Positions 1-6,722 of a stretch of 21,208 bases of DNA are shown one piece after another; within the stretch, counting starts at the first letter, position 1; each line of letters starts with the position of its first letter. The position numbers and the translations under genes are program-made. The notes below the pieces were generated by a model. It saw only the letters and a program-made list of their open reading frames with translations. It searched no databases and had not been told where the DNA came from. Source of the stretch: JBOGJG01 sp050747825 (GTDB lineage Bacteria; Acidobacteriota; UBA6911; RPQK01; JBOGJG01); assembly GCA_050747825.1 (NCBI GenBank), contig JBOGJG010000334.1, forward strand, positions 1-21,208. Reading direction: 5' to 3'.

Positions 1-183
1 AAGTGCGCTATCGTCGCGAGCCGGGTACCCTATGGGTGCGGTCTGATGGCCAGTGCCGCCGCGACCCGAAGGGCTGGGGCGCTTGGACCCGTCTTCAGCG
101 TTGCTCGTCAGTTGCCTATTCCCGATCGGCGCCTTCCTCGCGCCTTGAATACGGGTCAAATCGCCTCCAGCGATAGCGCACTT
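1..183. repeat. Short element with 13-bp perfect terminal inverted repeats (MITE-like or structured intergenic repeat)
   Basis: The first 13 bases, AAGTGCGCTATCG, recur as the exact reverse complement at 171-183. The arms continue with weaker matches: a GGGTACCC at 23-30 faces a GGGTCAA at 155-161. The interior is GC-rich and holds small hairpins, such as GGCGC/GCGCC near 130-146, and no convincing ORF. The right end lies 17 bases from the lptD stop codon. A contig or window edge that falls on an inverted-repeat element fits a multicopy repeat, but only one copy is visible and no target-site duplication can be checked. It could also be a structured RNA or terminator region. Confidence 0.5.
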
Positions 184-200
184 ATTTATGTTACGAAGCA

Positions 201-2456
201 CTAGAATATGCTGATGTCCGGGCGCTTGATTGTCCCGAAGGCGCCAATGCCTTTCAGGAAGAAGGAAAAGCGAAACTGGCGCTCCTGGCGTATGAATTCG
301 CTGTCCCCGCCAATCCCAAGATTGAAGCCCTGGTATTCCAGAGAGAGACCAAAACAGTCCCAGAAATAATTCACACGCGACCGGAAGGTCAGAAAGCGGG
401 AGATTTCGGCATCGTAGCTGAAGAGCGAGGACACTGAAAAGCCGCGGTCAAAGTTCCCGAAGGCGACGTGTCCCTGTATCTGCTCACTGTTAAAGGTTCC
501 CGGCTCCAGTTCTTCTGTGACGAAGTAAGTGGTGCCCAGGTTGAACCCCTGTCGATTCAAGAAGCCGGTCACTGAAAAGTTACGCATGCGGTCGAAGCGG
601 GGGTCAAAATCGCCGCGAATGTCAAAGCTGTAACTGGGAGTGGGATTGATTCGGACCGCCGTAACGAGCGGAGAATAGTCTCTCGCAGTCGCGCCATAAG
701 GGAAGCCGGTCAAAGTGTTGATCGGAAAGAACTGATTGATGGCACCCTGCTTGAGAGCGCCCCCGAAATCCGGATCGAAAAAATGGTGCTGCGCCACCTT
801 GATCGAAAGCAACTCGTGGTTGACGCCGGCGCCGTCTACTGTTCTTTTGATGAAGAAACGATTAAAAAGGGCATACTCCACGCTGTTGGTTGAAGCAATT
901 GCGTCTCGCTCGTCGAATCGAATGACACGGTCAAATTCGTCGATGCGGGAAATGTAGCGATACTTCAAAGTGGGCTCGATCAGATGCTTCCAGGCGGCAA
1001 TGCCATCCCCTCCTGTGTAAATTTTGGAGAGGCCCCAGCCTTTCAGATCCACGGAGACCTGCAGGTATTCGCGGTTGAGATCCTCGCCAAGGACACTAAG
1101 CGGCTCTCCCTCGGCGGAATCTCCGCTCAGGCTGTCGCTATAAAAGGTATCCCGGAATCCCAGGCGAGGCGTGAGACGCAGTCCCTGAAAGAGCGGAACT
1201 GAGAAATACAGTTGAGGGAAGAAATCGAACCTTTGCGTCACGCCGGGTGTTTCGGCAAAGTGATCGCTCCGGCTGAGCGCGCCTGCCGAAGTGTCGAGGT
1301 CGAGGTAGGCTGGCCAGTCGAACACCTGTTGCCCAAGCAGCTTGAAATTGAAGGTGGGCTTGCTCTGAATGACCACATTGTCGAAAACGGGAGCAGCCGC
1401 GCCTTCAACGTCCCGGACCGGAAACAGCGTCTGATCGCTGGAGAAGAAAAGGTTGAATGACTTGGCCCCTGAGTTGTTAGTCAGGAAGACGCGCGAGTTT
1501 TCAGTAGGGCGTGTGGCGGCGAAAAAGTTATCGGAGAAGACCTGGCGGAAAATGAAATTAGTCACAAGATTGAAGTCGGCGACAGCTCGGAAGCCCTCAC
1601 CGAAGCGCGTCTGGCCGATTCCATCGATACTGGCGCCTCCCTGCCCTTTGCGGTCGTTAACCAGGTAGCCGTCGAATTGCAGGTAGGAGACCTGGTTGGG
1701 GCGGGCGCGAAGAGTCAGCCCGTAGCCGAATCCGCGCTTGGAGAAGTAGTCGCCGCGAATCATGGCGTCGGCGCTCCGGCCCAGAACCAGGTAGAAACTT
1801 TCGCTGATGCGGCGGCCTTTATCCGATGAGTTCCCGGTGGTGGGGAGCATTAAGCCGCTGGAACGCTCCTTTTCCGCTGTGGGAATGATCAGGTAAGGGA
1901 AGTAAAAGAGAGGAACCTGTTTGATCCTGAAGAGAGTGTGCTTCAGGCGGGCTGTGCCATCCAACTCGATATCCGCTTCGCCCGTCTTGAAACTCCAGAG
2001 GGGGAGGGCTTCTTCGCAGGCCGTGAGAAATCCGTCCTGGACTTCGTAAGTGGCTGGGCCGGTTTTGATGAGTTTATCGGCCTTGATGAAAAGCTCCTGC
2101 TCTGTGAAGCCGCTGGCATCGTAGAGAGTTCCGGTGTTGGTCTTGAGGTTGATCTCGGCGCGGCTCCCCTGCAGCCACTGGAGCCCGCGTGTCAACTCGA
2201 ATCCGCCTTCCACTTGGACGAGTCCGCTGACTGGATTGTAGATCAACTGCGGCGCCTTGAGCAGGGCGTCGCCATAGGTGACGATCACGCTGCCTTCGGC
2301 CACCCAGCGCTCCTCCGACTCCCTCAGCAGCCGATCTGCTTCAATGACGACCGTGCCGCCCTCATAAGGAAGCTCCGCCCGGGCGCGGTCCTGCGAAAAC
2401 GCAGAAGAGGTGATCAACAGGCTCGAAAGAACCGGGATGCACAGCATCAGACGCAT
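201..2456 (-). CDS. lptD: LPS-assembly protein LptD (OstA family)
   Basis: This is the outer-membrane beta-barrel component of the Lpt machine, which inserts lipopolysaccharide into the outer leaflet. The 751-residue product starts with a signal peptide (about residues 1-21, ending AFSQ). An OstA/LptA-like beta-taco domain follows at about residues 30-145 (GGTVVIEADRL, EGSVIVTYGD, AEINLKTNTGTLYDA). A Cys-containing motif (TACEEALPLWSFKTGEADI) marks the start of the barrel domain, which is rich in alternating hydrophobic and aromatic strands and ends in a Phe (DISIF). A second Cys lies near the C-terminus (YFWDCFGLSLEYQ), as expected for disulfide-supported LptD. The length is typical for non-enterobacterial LptD. 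It stands alone and diverges from the 2562 gene. No strong Shine-Dalgarno sequence precedes the ATG, but the signal peptide supports this start. Confidence 0.93.
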   Translation of the reverse strand: MRLMLCIPVLSSLLITSSAFSQDRARAELPYEGGTVVIEADRLLRESEERWVAEGSVIVTYGDALLKAPQLIYNPVSGLVQVEGGFELTRGLQWLQGSRAEINLKTNTGTLYDASGFTEQELFIKADKLIKTGPATYEVQDGFLTACEEALPLWSFKTGEADIELDGTARLKHTLFRIKQVPLFYFPYLIIPTAEKERSSGLMLPTTGNSSDKGRRISESFYLVLGRSADAMIRGDYFSKRGFGYGLTLRARPNQVSYLQFDGYLVNDRKGQGGASIDGIGQTRFGEGFRAVADFNLVTNFIFRQVFSDNFFAATRPTENSRVFLTNNSGAKSFNLFFSSDQTLFPVRDVEGAAAPVFDNVVIQSKPTFNFKLLGQQVFDWPAYLDLDTSAGALSRSDHFAETPGVTQRFDFFPQLYFSVPLFQGLRLTPRLGFRDTFYSDSLSGDSAEGEPLSVLGEDLNREYLQVSVDLKGWGLSKIYTGGDGIAAWKHLIEPTLKYRYISRIDEFDRVIRFDERDAIASTNSVEYALFNRFFIKRTVDGAGVNHELLSIKVAQHHFFDPDFGGALKQGAINQFFPINTLTGFPYGATARDYSPLVTAVRINPTPSYSFDIRGDFDPRFDRMRNFSVTGFLNRQGFNLGTTYFVTEELEPGTFNSEQIQGHVAFGNFDRGFSVSSLFSYDAEISRFLTFRSRVNYFWDCFGLSLEYQGFNLGIGGDSEFIRQERQFRFSFFLKGIGAFGTIKRPDISIF

Positions 2457-2561
2457 CTGATTAAGATATCAAAAGGCCTCCACTCGTTCACAGCATTGGC
2501 TTGTGATAACATGCTTTCCTGCCGTCCTCGGCCAGGCACTGGCAATGTTTTTGGAGATTGA

Positions 2562-2918
2562 ATGGCAGAAAAACTGAAAAAATCGGGAGTGACACCGGAG
2601 GCGAAGCCGGGAGATCAGTGGCCTTCCTACACCATGGTGGAAGACCGCATGAAGGAGATTTATTTCAAATTCTACCGCGAGACTTATAAGTCGTCCCAGA
2701 TCGACCGTAAGACCAAGGAACTGATTGCCATTGCCGCCTCATTGGGCTTTAAATGCGAGGGTTGTCTGCGCGGGCATCTCCAGAAAGCCCTAAAATACGG
2801 CGCCAGCAAGGAAGAGATCAGCGAAGCCCTATCCATTGCCATGGGCGTTGCTGCCGCCTCCGTGGTGGACCAGAGCGATATCGTGTCCGAACAGCTCAAA
2901 ATCAAGCACTTCAAATAG
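2562..2918 (+). CDS. Carboxymuconolactone decarboxylase family protein (AhpD-like)
   Basis: This is a small all-helical protein of 118 residues. The core reads RKTKELIAIAASLGFKCEGC followed by LRGHLQKALKYGAS and EEISEALSIAMGVAA. The CxxC...H arrangement (CEGCLRGH, about residues 65-72) is the AhpD/CMD redox motif, and the following helix matches the family. Members act as peroxiredoxin-reducing or thiol-disulfide proteins, while true decarboxylases lack the CxxC. A redox role is therefore more likely than gamma-carboxymuconolactone decarboxylation. No peroxiredoxin gene is nearby, so the partner is unknown. It diverges from lptD across a 105-base gap. Confidence 0.85.
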   Translation: MAEKLKKSGVTPEAKPGDQWPSYTMVEDRMKEIYFKFYRETYKSSQIDRKTKELIAIAASLGFKCEGCLRGHLQKALKYGASKEEISEALSIAMGVAAASVVDQSDIVSEQLKIKHFK

Positions 2919-2996
2919 CCCAGCCCTGAATTCCGCGGGCAAAATATTGATTTTCTTTTCCCTGAAAATAAGTTATGAATAAGTGGGCAAAAAAGT

Positions 2997-3039
2997 TGGG
3001 TCCTGGAGTAGGGGGGAGGGCAACCATTTCCAGGACCCA
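2997..3039. terminator. Long hairpin downstream of the AhpD-like gene; terminator-like when read on the minus strand
   Basis: GGGTCCTGGA at 2998-3007 pairs perfectly with TCCAGGACCC at 3029-3038, and an outer T-A pair (2997/3039) extends it to an 11-bp stem with a 21-base loop. On the plus strand no T-run follows. On the minus strand the stem is followed by AACTTTTTT, the form of an intrinsic terminator. No minus-strand gene to its right clearly needs it, so it may be bidirectional or protect an unseen transcript. Confidence 0.4.
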
Positions 3040-3129
3040 TGCAGAGGCTCATTTCTGAGTCCACTGTATAGGATGCGCCTCCGCCCAAAAAGTTGGCAAT
3101 TTTTGACCAATTTTTATTAAATCCAACCC

Positions 3130-3381
3130 GTGCAGGGACATCAGGAAGAGTTGAAAGCCAGGCTTAGAGAACAGTTGGACGCTTTTCTCTTTTTTCATCT
3201 GGGGGCGGATGCCGAAGTGGCCTTTCGCGAGCAGCCCGGCGCTCTGTCCATCTCGGTTCAGCATCGCCGCGTCAGCCCTTTTGAATTCACTCTTGACCGC
3301 CACCGGCTCGAAGACCTGCTTGCCAAACCCGACGAGCTTGAACGCTTTCTGCTCCACCAGCTTACACTTCACCGCCGATAG
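3130..3381 (+). CDS. Small hypothetical protein
   Basis: I do not recognise the family. The 83-residue frame is charged and amphipathic, with an alpha-helical N-terminus (EELKARLREQLDAFLFF), a beta-like middle (ALSISVQHRRVSPFEFTLD) and a Leu-rich C-terminal helix (RLEDLLAKPDELERFLLHQL). No signal or membrane segment is evident. Codon third positions are moderately G/C-rich, as in neighbouring genes. The only early start is a GTG at 3130, because a stop precedes it in frame. A TTG at 3151 preceded by AGGAAGAG is the alternative. The 134-residue frame on the opposite strand (3049-3453) is less protein-like. Confidence 0.45.
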   Translation: MQGHQEELKARLREQLDAFLFFHLGADAEVAFREQPGALSISVQHRRVSPFEFTLDRHRLEDLLAKPDELERFLLHQLTLHRR

Positions 3382-3497
3382 TGATAGGTTGGCTACTGAA
3401 AAACCGGCGGACAGTTTTTTCTTTATCCATGGTCCCGGCAGGGTGCAGGGCACTTAAAATAGAGAAAATAGAGGGACGCTCCACTCGTTTACCTGGT

Positions 3498-3527
3498 TTG
3501 ACAATTTCGGAGCTGTCCTGCTAAAAC
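3498..3527 (+). promoter_or_regulatory. Sigma-70-type promoter of tRNA-Glu, flanked by inverted repeats
   Basis: A perfect -35 (TTGACA, 3498-3503) is separated by 18 bases from an extended -10 (TGC then TAAAAC, 3522-3527), which would start transcription about 12 bases before the tRNA. CACTCGTTT at 3482-3490 is the exact reverse complement of AAACGAGTG at 3524-3532, so inverted arms enclose the promoter and the right arm overlaps the -10. Confidence 0.6.
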
Positions 3528-3546
3528 GAGTGCTTTCCATCCCGAC

Positions 3547-3621
3547 GGCCCCATCGTCTAGTGGTTAGGACGCCGCCCTCTCAAGGCGGAAACACGAGTT
3601 CGACTCTCGTTGGGGCTACCA
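3547..3621 (+). tRNA. tRNA-Glu (anticodon CTC), CCA encoded
   Basis: A full cloverleaf can be drawn. The acceptor stem pairs 3547-3553 with 3611-3617, beginning with a G-U pair. The D arm is GTC/GAC around TAGTGGTTAG-type loop bases. The anticodon stem CCGCC/GGCGG (3573-3577/3585-3589) encloses the loop CTCTCAA, with anticodon CTC at 3580-3582. The T arm is ACGAG/CTCGT around TTCGACT. The discriminator is A3618, followed by an encoded CCA at 3619-3621. It reads GAG codons. Confidence 0.95.
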
Positions 3622-3626
3622 GCTTT

Positions 3627-3866
3627 ATGATGGGGCGGACTCCTGAAGGCGCCGGTAGCAAAGCGGCCGCTACCGCGGCTTGGGAAGCCGCTGACCTGTG
3701 TCGGCGCCTGCGAGTTGCAGATGCAGAGGTTTTCGGCAAACTGAAGACCGTCGCCGTATGCTTGGATCGAAATCAGAAAGTCACCGGCTTTATCAATGAT
3801 CTCAACCAGGTCCTGCCTGTCATCGGGCAGGTCCAGCAGGGAGAGGAATCGCTCTTCACTCGATGA
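3627..3866 (+). CDS. Doubtful small hypothetical ORF between tRNA-Glu and the winged-helix gene
   Basis: I do not recognise the product. Starting at the ATG at 3627, just after the tRNA, it gives about 79 residues with an Ala-rich N-terminus and a C-terminal stretch (KVTGFINDLNQVLPVIGQV). Its stop overlaps the start of the next gene as ATGA (3863-3866), a coupling signature that argues for a real gene. Against it, the reverse strand of the same DNA also reads as protein-like sequence (FLSLLDLPDDRQDLVEIID, GDFLISIQAYGDGLQFAENL) but has no start codon. The stretch could be a remnant of a minus-strand gene. Confidence 0.3.
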   Translation: MMGRTPEGAGSKAAATAAWEAADLCRRLRVADAEVFGKLKTVAVCLDRNQKVTGFINDLNQVLPVIGQVQQGEESLFTR

Positions 3867-4099
3867 ACAAGTTCACGCGCATTCAAGGCCAGTACCTTGC
3901 GTTCATTTACGCGTACACGAAGATCCACCGCCGGGCACCGTCTGAGGCTGACATGCAGGCATATTTTGACCTAACAGCACCTTCGGTGCATCAAATGGTC
4001 CTCACACTGGAAAGGCGCGGCCTCATCTCGCGAATTCCCGGCCAGGCCCGCTCAATACATTTATTAATTCCGCCAACGGAGCTCCCCTTATTAGAATAG
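3863..4099 (+). CDS. Stand-alone LexA-type winged-helix DNA-binding protein
   Basis: The 78-residue product resembles the N-terminal DNA-binding domain of LexA (winged HTH). It has a helical start (QGQYLAFIYAYTKIHRRAPS), EADMQAYFDLTAPSVHQMV as the HTH with recognition helix (SVHQMVLTLERRGLI), and a wing (SRIPGQARSIHLLI). The C-terminal autopeptidase of LexA is absent, so it is not an SOS self-cleaving repressor. Small stand-alone proteins of this type are common in environmental bacteria and are annotated as MarR- or LexA-like. No target is visible. The start overlaps the preceding ORF by four bases, and no good Shine-Dalgarno sequence is close, which fits translational coupling. Confidence 0.75.
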   Translation: MNKFTRIQGQYLAFIYAYTKIHRRAPSEADMQAYFDLTAPSVHQMVLTLERRGLISRIPGQARSIHLLIPPTELPLLE

Positions 4100-4165
4100 A
4101 TGCAACGCAGTTTCCAGCCCGGCGTTAGCGGCCACCCGTAAGAGCTGTCAAGACGTGGCTAAGCG

Positions 4166-4549
4166 CTAAGGCCGGGCATCACATACGGAAATCCCCTCTT
4201 GACTAGCGGCATAGTCCACAATCAACTGGTCGGCAGTTACCAAGGGAATGCCTGCCAGCATAGCGGATGCGATCAGCATCCGATCAACTGGATCTCCGTG
4301 CGGTGCCCCCGGAAGCTCGGTGCTCAGGAGCAAAATTCCGCGGTCGAGCGGCAGGAAGCTGAAACCGGAGATGTCCGAGACGAAGAGCCCCTCTCGGCGT
4401 ATGCACTGCCTCAGCAAATCGACGGCCCTGGCCGACATCTGACCGGAGGCTGCGTCCAGGTACCATATCCAAATATGAGTATCGATCAGAGCAGGACCCG
4501 CAAAGTTTTCCTGCCTGTCGGGTCTCCAGACGCTTGGAAACCTACTCAT
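4166..4549 (-). CDS. VapC-like PIN-domain toxin with an internal deletion
   Basis: PIN-domain ribonucleases are the toxins of VapBC/Phd-PIN modules. The hallmarks are the first acid in LIDTHIWIWYLD (D23 region), HGDPVDRMLIASAMLAG (third acid region) and PLVTADQLIVDYA (fourth acid). Between FVSDISG and FLPLDRGILLLSTELPG, family members normally carry about 30 more residues beginning S-x-W-E, and that Glu is the second catalytic acid. Here the frame is kept but the segment is missing, so the nuclease may be inactive or altered. The gene starts inside the antitoxin gene (8-base overlap, 4542-4549), giving an N-terminal extension (MSRFPSVWRPDRQENFAGPA) before the PIN strand. Identity as a PIN protein is strong; activity is doubtful. 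Confidence 0.8.
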   Translation of the reverse strand: MSRFPSVWRPDRQENFAGPALIDTHIWIWYLDAASGQMSARAVDLLRQCIRREGLFVSDISGFSFLPLDRGILLLSTELPGAPHGDPVDRMLIASAMLAGIPLVTADQLIVDYAASQEGISVCDARP

Positions 4550-4769
4550 CCCAAGACTTGTGATCCGGACCGACTATGTCCCCGTGATAGATTACCGTCC
4601 CCTTCATGTGGCCGAACGAATCGGGAACCTCATCATCCGCCGGCACGAGCTTGGCCACGGGTTTGCTGTACTTGGTAATGACAATCTCTTTGTGGGTCTC
4701 TTGCACATCGTCCATTAATTGCAGGCAACGGGTCTTGAACTCACCGGCCGCTATGGTTAACTTGCGCAT
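4542..4769 (-). CDS. Phd/YefM-type antitoxin of the PIN toxin
   Basis: This 75-residue protein begins RKLTIAAGEFKTRCLQLMDDVQETHKEIVITKYSKPVAKLVPADD, which is the Phd/YefM pattern. The N-terminal beta-alpha DNA-binding and dimer domain ends in the SKPVAKLVP strand. The C-terminal tail (about residues 48-75) would wrap the toxin. It lies first in the pair and overlaps the toxin by 8 bases, so the two are translationally coupled. A strong Shine-Dalgarno sequence (GGAGG, six bases before ATG) fixes the start. Autoregulation is expected through the palindrome at 4797-4818. Confidence 0.85.
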   Translation of the reverse strand: MRKLTIAAGEFKTRCLQLMDDVQETHKEIVITKYSKPVAKLVPADDEVPDSFGHMKGTVIYHGDIVGPDHKSWDE

Positions 4770-4788
4770 TCAGGTCCTCCAGAATCTG

Positions 4789-4818
4789 ATATTACCATGG
4801 TCATAAGACTATGACCAT
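4789..4818 (-). promoter_or_regulatory. Promoter and palindromic operator of the Phd/VapC-type pair
   Basis: ATGGTCATA (4797-4805) and TATGACCAT (4810-4818) form a perfect 9-bp inverted repeat with a 4-base spacer. Read on the minus strand, TGGTCA (4817-4812) and TAATAT (4794-4789) form a -35/-10 pair with 17-bp spacing, so the palindrome covers the -35 and most of the spacer. This is the classic position for toxin-antitoxin autorepression. The stop codon of the upstream lactonase-like gene (4809-4811) lies inside the palindrome. Confidence 0.65.
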
Positions 4819-6722
4819 ATAAAATTCCCGATAGGAGGAGTCCCTACCGGATCCGAACGCACATCCACTCGCGCAACTGCAAAAGGCAGGAGCTTTAGCT
4901 GCAATTGCCCGCCAGTGGTTCTTTGGGTGGTTCCAGCACTCTTGCGAAACTTCTGAGGATGGCGCATCGCTTCGGTGACACTCTGTTCATCAAGATATCT
5001 AATGGCCACATCACCTTTGAGTTCAGCGCTCCTGATTTGAATGAGCTGCACGTCCGGGCACAGGTTAGCCAGGAGAATACAGGTACGGTTGCCTTTACGC
5101 ACGGCAAACACTTCAGCCCTTAATGGCTGGTTCGATCGGGACGGAATGACCCGGCCTCCGGCGAATTCCCCGGCGTCCGCCAGTACGTGGTAAAGCGGAA
5201 AGGCCGTGCTTCCGCCTTCCATGACTCCAGCGGAGCCAGTGGTTTCAAAGAAGGTGATGCTGTGAGCCCCGCTCTCGCAGAGATATTTAAGACTCCCCAG
5301 CGTCCAACCTGCGCCGAAGAGCGATCTCTGCCGGACGTCTGCCCGGGGCCGCGGGCACAGGGTAAGGGGAGTGACGGCCACGGGCAGATTGTTCGAAAAC
5401 TCCCGGGCGTTGGCGACAGTCTGGCCGAGCATCTCCAGCGCTTCGACTAGCGACTTGTTGTCGAAGGCATGGACCTGAGGGTTGGCCGAATAGCAGACCA
5501 GATCGAGAACTTGCACAGGAGGGCGCTCCCGGTTCAATTCGGTGAAATTCGCACTGCTCCCAGCCCCGAATTTCGCTCCGGAGTCATATCCAGTAAGTAT
5601 TTGCCGGGCCAGCGCCGCCCATCTCTGGCGCGTTGATTTCTCCTGAACGTGAAAGATCAGCCAGGCGGCGATTTGCGGCTGAAGCGCCCTAACTTCTTTG
5701 AGAAGACCGCGAAGCTCATCCTCAGCTTGGTCGGTACAAAACAGAGCGAGTTCGAGCGGCAGTCCGAGAGAATTCACCTCGCTGGCAGCTCTCCTGAGAT
5801 GGCCGCGATAACCCGGTTCAGAGAGCCTGAGATCCACACGGAGATGAGCGGGATTGAGCGCCGTCAGGAGGTCCTTTTCCGTGTTGTACAGCGGCCGCTC
5901 ATGCCTGGACAGGCACAATCCGATGCGCGGCATTTCAGTGGAAGCCGCGCCGGCGATGCTCACGGTCACGTCGCCCGCGCCGAATTTCAAACTGGAGACT
6001 CGGCGCGAGATCTGGCCCCGAAGGGCCAAAGCTACTGACTGGGTAATAGAAGTTCCTTTCTTCACCTGAGCCGGGAAGGGAAGACTCGAAGGAGTGCAGT
6101 AGGTCTTATAAGAAGCATCGGTCCAGTTTCGCTGGTCCTCCATCTCGAAGACATCCCCTTCCATTCGGATCTCGGCGCTCAAATTCGGAAGCAGTTTGTG
6201 CGCAATGGCCCTGATTTCTTGAAAAGGCTGGTGCGGAGAGATGCGATACGGAAAGACTCCCTTTTCTCTGCGTCCATCTGTTTTTTCAATGACGCAAGGC
6301 TTTCCCGCGCACTCGCGAATCGGGTGGAGCACGCAAAAGCCGATACGGTTGCGCCAGAAGGTGCGGCGGGCCGTTCCCTCCATCGAAAAGGTGATCAGGC
6401 CCGGGGCATCTCCCCGGATTAAGCCTTTCCACAGAAAATCAATATCGTCCTTCTTGCACTCGGCCCAGAAGGAAATCGAGAAGCTCTCCGGCCCTTTCTG
6501 GATATCCAGGTCAAAGACCCTGGGCATGATGGTGCCCCATTGGCGATCTCGAACGGCGCAATAGATACCGCGGATGACCTCTCGATCGTCGAGCCTGATG
6601 CGGCGTAGAAAGGCCAGCTCGGGCTCGAATATGGCCGACAGAGTTCCGGCCTGTAATTCCACCTGGCGCGAGGGCGGATCTTCCTTACCGTAGTAGAGGA
6701 AATTCCTACTGGGTACGGACAT
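4809..6722 (-). CDS. apnL: D-apionate lactonase-like protein (ApnL family)
   Basis: The 637-residue protein has a beta-rich N-terminal domain (about 1-240), a TIM-barrel-like middle (about 265-560; MPRIGLCLSRHERPL, LNPAHLRVDLRLSEPGYRGHL, AAWLIFHVQ) and a beta C-terminal domain (EVFAVRKGNRTCILLANL). The N-terminus (NFLYYGKEDPP, EVIRGIYCAVRDRQWGTIMP, NRIGFCVLHPIRECAGKPC) matches what I remember of ApnL, which opens D-apionolactone to D-apionate after D-apiose oxidation. No signal peptide is seen, so it is cytosolic. It overlaps the upstream dehydrogenase by 17 bases and is last in the transport/oxidation operon, consistent with sequential dehydrogenase and lactonase steps. The family call is from memory of sequence patterns. 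A lactonase for another branched aldonolactone is possible. Confidence 0.7.
   Translation of the reverse strand: MSVPSRNFLYYGKEDPPSRQVELQAGTLSAIFEPELAFLRRIRLDDREVIRGIYCAVRDRQWGTIMPRVFDLDIQKGPESFSISFWAECKKDDIDFLWKGLIRGDAPGLITFSMEGTARRTFWRNRIGFCVLHPIRECAGKPCVIEKTDGRREKGVFPYRISPHQPFQEIRAIAHKLLPNLSAEIRMEGDVFEMEDQRNWTDASYKTYCTPSSLPFPAQVKKGTSITQSVALALRGQISRRVSSLKFGAGDVTVSIAGAASTEMPRIGLCLSRHERPLYNTEKDLLTALNPAHLRVDLRLSEPGYRGHLRRAASEVNSLGLPLELALFCTDQAEDELRGLLKEVRALQPQIAAWLIFHVQEKSTRQRWAALARQILTGYDSGAKFGAGSSANFTELNRERPPVQVLDLVCYSANPQVHAFDNKSLVEALEMLGQTVANAREFSNNLPVAVTPLTLCPRPRADVRQRSLFGAGWTLGSLKYLCESGAHSITFFETTGSAGVMEGGSTAFPLYHVLADAGEFAGGRVIPSRSNQPLRAEVFAVRKGNRTCILLANLCPDVQLIQIRSAELKGDVAIRYLDEQSVTEAMRHPQKFRKSAGTTQRTTGGQLQLKLLPFAVARVDVRSDPVGTPPIGNFIWS

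Noticed and set aside
1938..2561. 207-residue open frame on the plus strand
   Set aside because: It lies almost wholly antisense to lptD, has no recognisable domain, and runs up to the start of the next gene only by chance.
3049..3453. 134-residue minus-strand frame opposite the small gene at 3130
   Set aside because: The plus-strand frame has more protein-like composition and codon use. The minus frame begins in a region with no ribosome site and matches nothing known to me.
3547..4165. tRNA-Glu as an integration site of a mobile island
   Set aside because: I found no integrase gene and no second copy of the tRNA 3' end in the window.
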